Below the pieces are notes generated by a model, which was not told the DNA's origin, ran no database searches, and saw nothing but the letters and a program-made list of their open reading frames with translations. A stretch of 55,592 nucleotides of DNA. Origin: Krasilnikovozyma curviuscula. Taxonomy: Eukaryota > Basidiomycota > Tremellomycetes > Cystofilobasidiales > Mrakiaceae. The position numbers and the translations under genes were made by a program. The DNA lies in NCBI GenBank assembly GCA_014825775.1, contig MVAQ01000142.1:1-55592 (forward strand), read 5' to 3'. How positions within the stretch are numbered: the first letter of the stretch is position 1; each line of letters begins with the position of its first letter. Below, in pieces: positions 1 to 11,990 of the stretch.

Positions 1-466
1 GGAGAGGAGGCGTGGGGTCTGGGGTAGGGGGCATCAAAGGCGAGGCGGTTCGATAGAGGGACGAGTTGCTGATTTTGTGCGGTGACTTGGTGGAAGCAGT
101 CGAAGAGGACGAATCACTTGGTGAGAGCGACGACTGAGGCTGGTATTCATCTGGCTGCTGCAGGTTTCCAACATCAGCCCCATCTGCAACGACGCCGCCG
201 CCCATCATGCTGGAATAGCTACTGTTTCTGCTGTAGCCTACCAACGCAGAAGGCCCAGCCAGGTTCGAGATGGAGGGGAGGGTGCGGGAGACGCCCCGAG
301 CTAGCTGCTGGGTGCTCATAGGTGGGAGATGGTGGAGCTGCTGCTGCTGGGGTGTGAGACTTGGCTGGCAGTAGTGATGGGGCTGCTGCTGCCTGGCCAT
401 CGACGCTGACCTGGGCGCAATGGGACGGTATTGCTGCTGCTGGTGGGAGGATGGATTGTTACTCAT
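1..466 (-). CDS. Gln/Ser-rich protein, 5' fragment (runs off left edge)
   Basis: An open minus-strand frame starts at an ATG at 466 and runs to the window edge without a stop, so this is the N-terminal ~155 residues of a larger protein. The sequence is low complexity: it opens MSNNPSSHQQQQ, has several CAG/CAA-encoded Gln runs (HQQQQ, RQQQ, PQQQQ), then Ser-rich stretches and a Pro-rich segment (PPTPDPTPP) at the edge. No folded domain is visible in the part present. Gln- and Ser-rich starts like this are common in fungal transcription regulators and signalling proteins, but that is not evidence for a function here. The start is supported by the long open frame and by the absence of a longer in-frame ATG before 467. 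It lies in tandem downstream of the nucleoporin gene, about 300 bases from that gene's stop. Confidence 0.6.
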   Translation of the reverse strand, partial: MSNNPSSHQQQQYRPIAPRSASMARQQQPHHYCQPSLTPQQQQLHHLPPMSTQQLARGVSRTLPSISNLAGPSALVGYSRNSSYSSMMGGGVVADGADVGNLQQPDEYQPQSSLSPSDSSSSTASTKSPHKISNSSLYRTASPLMPPTPDPTPPL

Positions 467-765
467 GGTAGGCTTAAGGTAGGGTGCTAGTTCAAAGGCA
501 CTCCGCGATTGACAAGAGATGTCTGGTGTCGCTCGACCAGCGTTGACGCACGTTGGTGCTCGTGCGAGCAACCCAAAACGTTTACATTTTCGCTTAAGCC
601 AATCACAAGAGGAGTGGATTCTTAAGCCATTTTCACGAGAATAAGAGCAATAGGATCTAGCTAAAACCATTCTCAAGCAAACAAGTTCACAAAGTAATTC
701 TCATACTATTGAAAGCCGTATGTTTACATTCTTTTTCTCTTCCGCCACAGCTCGCCTCCTTCATT
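467..765. other. Intergenic: 3' end of NUP155 and promoter of the left-edge gene
   Basis: About 300 bases between the stop of the minus-strand nucleoporin gene and the ATG of the minus-strand Gln-rich gene. It is AT-richer than its neighbours and shows no open frame worth calling and no RNA gene. It should hold the nucleoporin 3' UTR and the promoter of the left-edge gene. Confidence 0.6.
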
Positions 766-3700
766 CTACAGGTCGCCCATCGTCCTCAGCAACGACCGCA
801 ATCTCATCTTTCTCGGGTCGCTCTCTGGTAAGCTGACCATCAAGGGTAGCAGTCCCACAGAGACAAACTCTTCGACTTGAAGCAGGAGGGGGAATCTGTT
901 CGACGAGCCACGAGATTGAATATTTTGAGATCTCCACTCGGATAACCTATTGGAGTTTTGAGGCCAGTCAGTGGCAGGACTCAGCTGAAGTGAGTTAAGT
1001 GGGAAAGATTCTCACCATGATGTCAAGAGAAGTCCGATATCGTCCGCAAGGAACAAAGCAGCACCGTCAGTCCCCCAGGGAGCCATCTACATCGTGATCA
1101 GAAGAACGCTATCAGTTTAATACACACAAAGGTAGAAAAGTCGGAATAAAAATACGCACCTTCTCGTCAAAGAGCAGGTAGTACTCTTCAAAGATGCGTT
1201 GGTACTCGACACCGGCTTCACGCAGTGTGGTCGCTAGCCAACCAGTGGGGAGTTCACTTCGAGACTCATATGCGTATGCCTCCAAGGTTCGACAGAGGAA
1301 GTCTGTAGAAATTTAAACCATTGAACCATTGAACAAAGATTCCATCAGAACTGAAGCTCGAGCTGACAAACGCGACACGAGACGACTCACCGAGCGGGAA
1401 AGCAATCTCACTAGGGTAGAACCTCCTTCCCAGATCAATAATTTTCGCAGTGAGCTTTTCATACCCTCTAGCATCTGCCGCTTGGGTGATGATCTCGTCC
1501 CACACCTGGGACACCAGCGAGGCGTCGCGGTGGTCCGAGGTATGGAGAATAAGAAGGATACATTCTAGGAGATGGAATGGCTCTGCAAAGTCCATATACA
1601 GCTACGAATGTAATTCAGAAAATCTCAATGAGCTCTCGAAGTGGCTTCTAGTTGAAGCCAGACGAAAAAGACACTCACCTCTGAGATCGTCAACAGCCTC
1701 TCATCTAACCTCTCCAACAACTCTCTTTTAACTTCAGCTTCCATATCTTTTATCTCAGAAACAGTTCGGTAGACTTCGAGCTGGACTTGGGCGACGTCCA
1801 TCTTCTCCTCGAGGTCAGTGAGGAACTCGACGGACGCCGCACGGGAGGAAGGCTGTGATTTCGCGTTTGAGACGGCCAGAGTGAGATATTCTAGTCGTTG
1901 GACGAGGGAAAGTTGAAGACTGAAGTAAAAAAAGCAAAGGTTTGTAAGTTTCGAGTCCAAAATGTTCCAAAGAGAGAATGGGAATTTACGTGTCTGTCTG
2001 AGCCAAAGCAGCTTGAACAAGCGCAGCTTCAAAGTAGTTTCCATTTCGAACATGGTATTGCCATAGAAGCTCGGATTTTGCGTGAGAAACGGGTTCACGG
2101 CTGAGATACTTCTCAATGAAGGGGGTTCGGATCTAATAACAGGTCGTCGTGTAAATAACGAGAAGCTTCATACTTAAAGGTAACGACTTACTTCAAGGAG
2201 TTGATCAGTAAGATTTCGTTCTAAGAGCCAGTCGTATAGCGAGACGTGGAATAATATGTCATCGGAGGACAGAGCTTGGTTGTACGCGTTCAAACGAAGG
2301 GCGTTGCTGCTATCCCCAGATTCTAGAATTAACAAACGAGTTGCGGTCAGACTTCATTCCAAGTGAGGAATAAGAACCGCAAGCTTACTATGGCTGTTTG
2401 ATGCAGCCTCCTTCTCCACCATATCGTCCAACGCCTCCAGCGTCTCAAACACGATCCTATAGCATCCCATCCTCTTTTCAAACGCAGCTAACCTCGGATC
2501 ATTAAGCTGTTCACCGTCATTCCAGTAAGCGATGCCTTGTTTCGATGCGTCCCAGTTTTGAGCACATTTCAAAGGAAGCTCAATCGCTCCAGCAGGGAAA
2601 TGAACCAGACGGTATTCCACGCAATATTCTCGTAGCTGGTCAATTGGAAGGTCTTGAGCTCCTTTGGAAAAGAGTCTGAAAAAGAAAAAGAGTGTCAAAA
2701 TTACAGAAGTTATTACGAACAAGCAGTACCCACCTCAGAGACTCAGCAAGGCATTCTCTTCGTTCGCTGTCATCACGCGTCTCCTTAGCTTTACGCATGT
2801 TCTCTATCGCTTTGAAGAGAATCACGTCATCTGCACGACAGAAAGATCCACACCTTTGTTGCAGGATCTCACTAATGGTATCAATCTGGACACGCAGGAC
2901 CAAACCAAGTAATACTGTCAGTCGTAGACGGAAAGAATAGACACACACAAGGTGGTGGGTGACTCACGCTGACTTGTTGGCCAATCTGCTGGTAGATCAC
3001 TGCATTTACGATCTGTCTAGCGACTTCTCTACCATTCTTAGTCGTCAACAAAGCCGAATAAGTCAAGGCTGCGAAATCCTTCTGTAAAGCGCTATCGCAC
3101 TTGCTCATGACTTCACCCAACTTCCAATCGTTCAGAAGCAACACAAAGCTAATTCCTTCGATAGAGAGTTTGATGAGCGATCTCATGGCTTCGAGAGCGG
3201 CCGATTCTTTCTTCCAGGCGTCAGCAGAGTTGAGCTGCAAGGCTGGGTTGGCGTTGTATTCGGAGGGGATCGATTGGAAAAGTTGAGAGTTTCGATCGAG
3301 GAACTGAGAGAGAGAGAGCAGTTGAGACTGGACAGAGAGGAGTGTGGATTCGGATAGTGCTGAGGATTGGAGAGATGTCGAAGGGTTCCTATCCACACAA
3401 AGCCAAATTTGAGAACAAGAATTTCAGGGGAAGAATGAGAGGCAACTCACACGTTGACAATTCTAGACCTCCAAACCTCACGGACAACGCTAGAAAAGAA
3501 TACAACCAGGCCCTCGTATTTCGAACTGAAGATGACCCTTCTTTCCACTTGACTGCCGCTAGGTCCGTTCACTCTCACATCCATCACTTCGGGTCGACCA
3601 CCAAACTCATAGAACAGTTTTTTGGCGCCCATGATGAGATCTGAACTAGGCGGTGCGGATAGAGAAGATGATAGTTGATCCCGATGAGGTGTTGTTGAAG

Positions 3701-6046
3701 AGGAAGATAGGTTGGAGGCCGATGTGGCCGAGAGAGGTGCAGCGTCTGACGTCGCCAATGCCAAACACAACGCACAAGCCAAATCACGGCCGAAGCTGAA
3801 AGCAAAACAAAACAAACAAGAGCGCACACACACAAGCCGTTAATACGAATTCGTGATTCGTTGACAAAGCAGCTTACTTCTCAACCACACCTTCCCAACC
3901 ATTCGCTCTTCCCTCCTCAATCACACCACGAAGCACATCAACACCCGTCTTCTTGATCACTAAATGCATTCCTTCACTTGTCAACACATACCACCTCCTA
4001 TTAGGGCCACCGAGACCGTCATTCCAGAGCGAAAGCCCACGGCGAGCCCCTTCGCTCGACACCGGTGGGTTAAACGGCGCCTCCGAGATGGCCCAGGACT
4101 GCCCAGCGAGTTGTAGGACAGATAATATTTCTGACAACGGCAATCCCAATGATCCAGGCTGCGACGGCTGAGGTTGGTTGCCATAGGCCCGTTGTTGAGG
4201 TTGTTGAGACTGTTGTTGTTGCACCGGCGGTCGGTTGAAGATAGTCGAGGGAGAAGGACAAACCCACAGTGCCCACTCCATATCATTCCCACCGTTACCT
4301 TGAGGCCCAAATGCTTCGCTGCCTGTCCACACACCCTGCTTGAATGCGCCTGTTGCGCCGGCTTGTAAAGCGGCAAACCGCATGGTCTGTTCCACGGGCA
4401 TAGCCTGGCCAGGGGCGAGTTGGAGCGTCAAATCCACGGGTACCCCAACAGGTGGGAGACGGACATGGAGGAGCTCAAGTCCAGTGGGTGGACCGTTGGA
4501 TGGGCGCCAGGAGGAGTAGATATTTCGTCTGTAATAGGAGAAGTATAGTCGGACTCCCTTCGACGTCGTTGCAATGAGGTGGATGGAGGATCCACCTTCA
4601 GAGACGGGTACAGGTGTGAGATTGAGAATGGAGAATGATCGGGTATCTAGGGAAGGTGTGTTGGGGGAGAGCATCACGGCGGCTCGTAGGATCTCTGTCA
4701 TCTTGTGGATTTTGACCAAAGGTGTATCGTCTACTGGGGAAGACGAGATTGAAGCACCGTTGAAATCGGTATTGGTGACAAGAGTAGATGAGTTTGATGG
4801 GGTTGGGGGGCCAAAAGTGTACAGTTCAACGGCGTGAGATGCTGTCAGTGCATAGAGCACATTCCTCGTCTCGTCCAGCGCCAATTTCACGACCGGATCG
4901 CCTTCACCAGATTTGAGGAAATCAGGGACCAATCCACCAAACACACTACCACCAGAACCTGTCCATGGCTTGAGAGAGGCTTTCTTGGTGAACCATCCTT
5001 CGGATGAACGATACAACAACTCATAAATGACGCCGTCGCTTCCTAGACAAAATGTCCTTCCAGATGGTGTAGCGACCGTTTGGCGTATTTGTAGTGATAG
5101 TAGTGGGATTGACAGGTCCGTCTGATAAAGTTCAATTTCTTCACCGTCCTTCGATAATGAAAGGCCGAGGAGGGTAATTGTGGTTGCGGTGGCGATGAGT
5201 AACAGGTGCGAGATGGAGTCTACAAAGACGTTCTTTTTGGTCGGAATGAGGGAGATGTGCGTGATTGGAAGTGGAAGCTCATCAAAGCGTGTGAAGTCGT
5301 TTCTGAAGAGATCCGGCGACACCATAGAAAACAATGCGTTAAAATCCACCATCATCCTGACATCAAGAGAAAGAAGGATACTATACTCACGATCTCTGGA
5401 AATCCCACAAAAACAGCTTGTTGTCCACGGTCATCCAAGCTCTTTCAATCTCTGGAAAGATTCCCATCAAACAACTGTGACCTGTGTTAGCCAGCACCGA
5501 ATTCATCAGCATTCTGGCTACACAATTTCAGAACAATAGGATGAATGAGTTGGTGCTCACCTTCACCTCCAGCTTCATCATCGATCCATTCTTGGAAGAG
5601 ACCATCTGGAATTGGATACGTTCGACGAAGCTGGAACGGATTAAAAGCTGGTGACTGTGGTAAGGTGTATGACGATGACGAAGTTCCTAGTGATCACAAT
5701 CCAATGAATCGAATAATGAACCAGTTTAGTTGAGACAAAGGGGGGACTGAACCAGAACAACGACGGTTGCGATTTTTTCACCCTCACCTTGTAAACCATC
5801 TGCTAAGCCACCGATTCCTGCCAGAGACAATTCCTTTGTGAGCTGATCATTAACTGCTATCCCTGCTCTTTCGAGTGGGCCAAACAATGGGTCCTCAGGT
5901 GCTGAATTGAGCTGATGGGAAGAGCCATTCGAAGTGGATTGCTGCTGCTGCTGCTGGAGATTTGATATCGAAGGGTACGAGATTCCTCCCCCTCCTCCGT
6001 TAGAAGGGATGAATGGTCGTGAGCTGCTCATCAAACTCGATGACAC
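766..6046 (-). CDS. NUP170: Nucleoporin NUP155/NUP157/NUP170 family (inner ring of nuclear pore)
   Basis: This is a large structural nucleoporin of the inner ring (Nup155 in animals, Nup157/Nup170 in budding yeast), with an N-terminal beta-propeller followed by an alpha-solenoid. It is split into about 14 exons; the first are 6046-5788, 5686-5561, 5481-5391, 5302-3878, 3795-3451 and 3388-2968, all in consistent phase. The N-terminus is Gly/Gln/Ser-rich (six Gln in a row), then PLERAG and YPIPDGLF. Next come HSCLMGIFPEIERAW and WDFQ, the propeller signature GRTFCLGSDGVIYELLYR, LVPDFL and LDETRNVLYAL. FGRDLAC leads into the solenoid, and VHFPAGAIELPLKCA is a typical helical-repeat segment. The last exons join MAPWGTDGAALFL to WLSEWRSQ and end at the TAG at 766-768. 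An alternative acceptor for exon 4 near 5355 also keeps the frame, but 5302 fits the family spacing better. It shares a 307-base divergent promoter with the RING gene. Confidence 0.92.
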
Positions 6047-6353
6047 AGGCCGAGAACCAACCCAGCGAGAAGACTGTCGAGGGGGAAAAACAGCAACAGA
6101 CCTCCCTAGCTGGGAGAAACAGATGGGAAAAATATAAAAATTACATTAAGTTTGAGTGGTAGCAATCGGATTCCATTCTATTATGGAAGAGTACCGTAAG
6201 ATCCAAAAGATGCCAGTAAAAAAATTGTACTTGGGAGAAAACATGTCCGGTTCGCTTTGCCAATTCAACATACTGACCGTCGACTTTCACCTCCTGTGGT
6301 CCAACTGGAACTCAACACTTGCAGCGCATTGGGTTGTCTATGCTTAGCCTAAT
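6047..6353. promoter_or_regulatory. Divergent promoter region NUP155 / RING protein
   Basis: 307 bases separate the ATG of the minus-strand nucleoporin from the ATG of the plus-strand RING gene, so both must be driven from here. There is a short A-rich patch (around 6125-6150) and no clear TATA box. No other gene fits in the interval. Confidence 0.6.
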
Positions 6354-8322
6354 ATGTCAGATGATTACGAAGATGCTTTTGCTGGGACAGACTGGGTAAG
6401 TAAACCACTTCAACAAACCTTTCACCTACTTTACCGGACCCATGACAAAACCTCCACCGGCTGACCATTACACCGCTTTTCCCCTCCATGTCTCTCATAT
6501 ATCTGTACAGTCTGATATATCACTGTCCAGGTTCGATGGAGGAATGAGTGCATTGGATATTCGACAACGAGCGAGAGAGCGAGAGCTCGAACAGAGGGAA
6601 CTTGAGGCCAGGAAGAAGGCTAGAAACTCTAGCGTTTACAAGCGACCGTCACCAGCACCATCAACGACAGCATCATCTTCAATAATACCAGAATCAGCAT
6701 TGACACTGTCCTCTTCGTCCTCGAGACCTCTTCAGCAAGAAGGAGAACTTGAAGCTTACTCCTTTCCCACGCCGTCGGAGCAGCACCAACCTCTTGCCTC
6801 CACGTCCACATCTGCCGCTGCTATTCCCGCTGAGTCATCATTTCAACCATTAGCAATGCTAGCTTCTTCATCAACGGCCCTAGCAACAGCTTCAAGCTCA
6901 TCGTCAACCTACCCCATCGGTGTCCCCCCAACCGATTCAGAAACCGAAACCGAATTCGACCATTCTCTGAGCTTGAGGAAAGGAAAAAGTAGAGCATCAT
7001 CAAGCTCAAGTGGCCTCTCACCAAGACAACAAGCAACCCGAAAGAAGAGGAGAGTCGTTAACCATGAGACAGACAACGATGGCGAGATCAAAATCACTGG
7101 ATCGAAGGAGTTCGTTCAACTTGTTTCGGACGATGATGATTCGGGTTCTTCTACGTCTACTATTACTCTTTCATCCCCTGCCGCAGGCGTAAAGAGGAAG
7201 AGAAGCAGCAGGAAGGGAAAGGAGAAGGAAGAGGACGTTGTCGTTTTCGTTCCACCACCACCAGCGTCCTTGTACGACGAAGACGATTTCTCATGTTCTA
7301 TGTGAGCTTTATATCTTCAACCTTCTCCAAGCTTTCGATTTAGTTTGCCTGCAACTACTGACACCCACCCCGCCTGCGTGCGCCCACAGCTGCTTCTCAC
7401 CGCTCAGTGTAACACATAGCACCGTTCCCTGTGGGCACACTTTCTGTGGTATCTGTATTCACCAGTCCATCGCTGCTCAACGTGCAAAACACTCATCCCA
7501 TCACCTGCGCAGCGTCGAGTGTCCGATGTGTAGAACCAAGCTGGTCAAGACGAACGAGGTTATTAGGGTCAGAGTTGTGGATGACATCATTGCAAAATGG
7601 GTCAAAAATCAGGGTGGTGCCGTTGAGAAGGAGTTGTTGGCAAGAAATGAGTGAGTTCTACAGCTTCTTCCTTCATTTTACTTTCTTCAGCGCTTTGTAC
7701 TCACCAACGATCTTCGTTTCTCAGCGAATGGGTTATATACGAAAAACAATGCAAAGAACAGCAACTAGAACAACAGAGACAACAACAACAACAACGGAAG
7801 GCTCGCATTGCTGAACCGATCGCCAATGGCAGCAGCAGCAGCAGTCGATCGCGTTTAGTTCCCAACTATCATGCACCAATCGGCCTCGCCGAGGCTTTCG
7901 AGCAACCCCTTCAACGTCCTTTGAGACACTCATCAGGATTTATAATGCCCTCTGTCTACGCAGCTTCTCGAAGAGAAGCCCCTCCTCCACGTCAGAACCC
8001 TCCTTCCGCTCTAGCTCTTCCTCAGCCTCGACACGTATCTCAACAACCGGCGGCGAATCTTCCATGGCGTGTCGACAACAACGGATGGCCAGTGATTGAG
8101 GAAGACGAGTTGTTCAACATTGGGTTCGGCCTCGACTTCCACTTCCCACAAACTGCGGCGGCATCCCCGGCGCCCAGAGCAGCGAGTGGAAGTGGGACGA
8201 TTCGGAATGAGCGTCCACCAGCTAGAGCTTCTGCTGCTTTTAGGAGGACTCTCTACGGTGCTGCGGGGAGATCGTCGAGTAGCGAGAGCGTTGGGGTCGT
8301 AGATTTGACAGGTGACGATTGA
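6354..8322 (+). CDS. RING-finger protein (C3HC4) with SUMO-interaction-like motifs, putative E3 ubiquitin ligase
   Basis: Four exons (6354-6395, 6511-7301, 7390-7650, 7725-8322) total 1692 nt and give 563 aa in unbroken phase. The N-terminal ~275 residues are acidic and Ser-rich with a charged helix rich in RARERELEQRELEARKK. The RING begins at about residue 276: CSIC, then a CGHTFCGIC core, a second half of about 25 residues and CPMC at the end. This is the C3HC4 zinc-binding pattern of E3 ligases, and the first Cys pair is split by an intron. After the RING come a Glu/Gln-rich helix, a Pro-rich tail and the extreme C-terminus VGVVDLTGDD, a textbook SUMO-interaction motif. A weaker one, VQLVSDDDD, sits near residue 217. 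Ubiquitin-ligase activity and SUMO binding are inferred from motifs. I could not assign a named orthologue. Confidence 0.85.
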
Positions 8323-9306
8323 TTATAGATGGTGTGAAGCAGGCGCATGATGGTGCTTTTGAGCTTATATCCTGCTTACGAATATACAGAACTTGCGCTA
8401 ATGAAGACAGCAGAGTGAGTGCAAGGTGCTCATAATCGCGCACTTGTGTTGTTTGACGGGCCATAGTTCCGTTTGGGTATAGAAGCAGAGACGTGGAGTA
8501 TATCTCAAACTTATTGACAGTCACAGCCTACTTTGACTTGGGTAACTACCGCTTTTGCACGTGCGATGGCGCCGTCTACCTCTTTGGAGAGCTTTTAACG
8601 GTATAGTGACTGGATTCAGACCACAACCTGCCCAAATTTGGACCAGGAAACATTTCCGATGATTTTACAAACAGGCTATCCAAGTCAGTAGCTAAGGTGC
8701 TACTGTCTCCCGTGGTGTTTGACAAGGCAAGACATGCTCGATGTTTATCAATTTGATCTCAAGGACGCCCCGCACCACTTTCACATTTCGCCGCCGAAGC
8801 TGTCTCGAGGAGGGAGCTGCTCTCCACTCCAAAGATTCTTAAGTGCGACTTGGAGTAGCTGCTGCGCTGACTTTGGAATCAATGCGCTTTGTTGCTGAAC
8901 CAGTCGAATGGCGGGTTCCAATCACAGTTGGAAGCAACTTGCCGTCCCCACTCGCACTAGACCTTGATCCCCCTAGCATCACTGGGAACCCAGAACAACC
9001 AAGGGAGTATCTTACAATTTCCTCGGTGACTTTTCGATGCTAATGTTTGCTTTCCCACATCTCTTGAGAGCCGCCTTTTCGCGCAGCAAGCTTTCAAAAC
9101 AATTTTCAGAAAGTCACGTGCAACAGAAAACTGTGTATTTTCTCTTATTTGAGCAGCAAAAACAATCGTTTGCTTTCTCTACTTCGTTGCATCGAGGAAC
9201 CAGAAAAGTTGCCCCTGGTTCACTTCCTCACTTGCGCCTCAGTTTTTTTCGCCTTCTAACCTCATCTTGTCATTCAACACCTTTCACCAACACCACAGGT
9301 TCAGCC
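8323..9306. other. Intergenic: RING gene 3' end and RBM39 promoter, two E-boxes
   Basis: 984 bases without a supported gene. Two CACGTG E-box cores lie here: GCACGTGC at 8557-8564 and GTCACGTG at 9113-9120, the second about 190 bases before the RBM39 ATG. A pyrimidine-rich stretch (about 9225-9300) precedes that ATG and probably forms the 5' UTR. A short open frame at 8843-9043 has no recognisable content and is not called. Confidence 0.55.
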
Positions 9307-11990
9307 ATGCCCAGGGGTCAATCACCAACATACTCGTCGTCAGGAAGAGGTTCTCCTGCTCCTGCTGGCGCCCAGTCTCCTCCCCGTCGATCTTCCCTCG
9401 GAAAAAGTTCTCGTCGAGAGAACGAAGGGTACGATTCAGAAGAAGAAGCTCGCGAGAGACGAAGACGAAGACAACAGCGGGATAGAAGCCCTGAAGCTGA
9501 TGATTCCACCCGTAGAAGACACTCTACCAAGAGGGAAAGAGAATCAGCCAGCCCACTTCCACCGAGACGTCGAGCTGACACTCCCGAAAACGGCGACATG
9601 GAAGGAGCTGGAGATGTCAGACCAATGACTGATGATACACCACCCCATCCCTCTCGATCCTCTCGTGCTAACCCAGATGGTGACGCCGATCCAGGTTACG
9701 AGTCAGAGGAGGAAGCTCGACGAAAGCGCAGAAGGAGGGAGAGGGAGGATTCTGCTGGCGCTGGAAGTCGTCGTGGAGACGAGAGAGATAGAAGCGAAAG
9801 ATCTGGTGGAGACAGAGACAGAGATAGAAGAAGAGATAGGGACGACAAAAGAAGGACCAGAGACTACTCTGAGGACAGAGGGGACAGAAGGAGAGATTCT
9901 GGTAGACGCGGAGAAGACAGAGACAGGCACAGAAGCCACAGAGACAGAGACGATTGTGGGTATCTTTCTGTTGTATAAAGTGAAACTTTTTTACGTCTGA
10001 AAACTTACCTTAACTGCCCATTTTACTTTCTTGTAGTCAACGATCGCACTCGCCGCCGCTCTCCAGTTTACACTCGCCCAATCTCTCCAATGCGTCAACG
10101 TTCACCAGCTGCAAGAATGAGCGGCTCACCATCTTCATCTTCTCGAAGAAGAGACCGTTCTCCGGTCCCGCCTCCCAGAACTCGATCGCCTCCACCCCCA
10201 AGGTTGAATCCAGACGAAAAAGAAGCTAGATCTGTCTTTGTCTCTCAACTTGCAGCCAAGTTGACGAGTAGAGATTTGGGAATGTTCTTCGAGGAGATGT
10301 TAGGTGAAGGCTCTGTTGCGGATGCCAGAGTCGTTACCGACAGAGTGTCGAGAAGATCCAAAGGGTGAGTGGCGCAGCACTTGGGCTCATTGAAGTGGAA
10401 CGGCAGCTTTCGTTACACACCTGCTGAAACTAACTGATCATTTTTTATTTTTATTTGTTTATTTCGTGCGGTTGTCGCGTTGCACCACGTGTTTAGTATC
10501 GCTTACGTTGAGTTCACCTCAATCCCACTGGTCGAGAGGGCTATTGCTCTCACTGGAACAATCGTCATGGGCTTACCTATCTCAGTCATGCTGACTGAAT
10601 CAGAACGAAACAAGACTGAAGCTAGAGTTGCGGTTCCTGGTCAGACTGGTGGACCAACCATCGGGTACGTGTTACTGGTCTTATCCTCTGCGCTCTAAAA
10701 CTAACCTCCTCATGTTCAGTCCTGGCTCTCTACCACCTCTTCACATGGGTCAACCGAACGGCAACGGTCTCCCACCTCAGTCTCAAAGAGATCAACACGC
10801 TAATGCTGCCATTCCCTATCACAGACTCTACGTCGGCAGCTTGAACTTTGAACTGACGGCCGAAGATGTGAAACAGGTCTTCGAACCGTTTGGAGATTTG
10901 GAATACGTCGATTTACATCGAGAGCCTGCTCTGCCCGGCCAAGTTCTAGGCAAGAGTAAAGGATTCTGCTTCGTTCAGTAAGTACACAATGGCTTTCCTC
11001 CGCTGTTTTTTTTTCTACATTGACAGATGTGAGGGCTGACATCATCATCGTGTGCCGTGAATATCTCCAGATATAAGGACCTCGCCTCAGCACAGATGGC
11101 GCTTGACACAATGAACGGCTTCGAGCTCGCTGGACGCGCCTTGAAGGTGTCGACGGTTAACGAAAAAGCTGGCGGAGGAGGACCAGTGAGACCTTCTGTA
11201 CCCGGAGGAGCTGTCTTCAACTCTGCTAGTGCCGGAAGCTCGGGTGGGAACGCCGCTGAGAGCTTAGATGAAAACCACGGTCCGTCTCAAGAAAACTCCA
11301 ATTGATATGTTTTCAAACTAACCCTCATGTCGCTCGTTTGTCATCGCTCCAGGTACGAGATTGGATCATGCGTCTAGACAGGCGTTGATGCAGAAGTTGG
11401 CGAGACAAGACGTTCCCTCCAGTGGTGCTAACTCCTCTGCTTTGAACCCACGAAGCACCATGATGGTTCCGTTAGTTTTTACCTCAACGTTTCTTTTTTC
11501 GTAGCTCTCTTTCTGACATTTGTCTTTGTCGTAGTGTTCGACCTAACATTCCTGTCCAACCTTCCGTCTACGTTTTAGTGACTAACGTTTTCGACCCAGC
11601 TGAGTAAGTCACAACCTGAACGTTTCGAATTTGAACGAGATTGCCTCTGACGTACGATCGTCTTGTATTATAGGGAAACTGAAAGAGACTGGGATCAGGA
11701 ACTTGAGGTTGACTTCAAGACGGAGTGTGAGGCTAAATACGGCCCCATTCAGAAAATCAAAGTCGAGAAGGAATCTCAAGTACGTCAATTCTCTAATCCT
11801 TTTCTTTCTGTTACGAGGCTTAACCAACCTCTATTTTATTTTTTATTTTTTATAGGGTGAAGTCTACATTCACTTCAAGGATCTTGATAGTTCAGCGAAG
11901 GCAGTCCAAGGTTTGAATGGCAGATTCTTTGGCGGGAAAGCTTTGACGGCGTTGTATATTTCGAGCATGATCTTCCAGGCCCACCTCTAA
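9307..11990 (+). CDS. RBM39: RBM39/CAPER/Rsd1-type splicing factor, RS-like domain plus three RRMs
   Basis: Nine exons (9307-9955, 10037-10364, 10497-10664, 10720-10977, 11071-11279, 11353-11470, 11535-11603, 11674-11779, 11856-11990) sum to 2040 nt, or 679 aa, in exact phase. The N-terminal third is an Arg/Asp/Glu/Ser-rich region. RRM1 contains SVFVSQLAAKL and KGIAYVEF. RRM2 contains LYVGSLNFELTAEDVKQVF, KSKGFCFVQY and NGFELAGRALKV. The C-terminal UHM-type RRM3 has VLVTNVFDPAE, EVYIHF, NGRFFGGKALTALYI and ends IFQAHL. The order RS-RRM-RRM-UHM and the NGFELAGR signature are diagnostic of the RBM39 (S. pombe Rsd1) family, a U2AF65-related protein linked to U2 snRNP and splice-site choice in the nucleus. 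The first exon holds two copies of a GY(D/E)SEEEAR motif followed by Arg runs. The start ATG lies just after a pyrimidine-rich leader. Confidence 0.93.

Noticed and set aside
1898..2104. Plus-strand frame inside the nucleoporin gene
   Set aside because: It overlaps conserved exons on the other strand and has no family features; it is a shadow.
7733..7933. Val-rich antisense frame opposite the RING gene's Gln run
   Set aside because: It is produced by CAA/CAG repeats read on the opposite strand.
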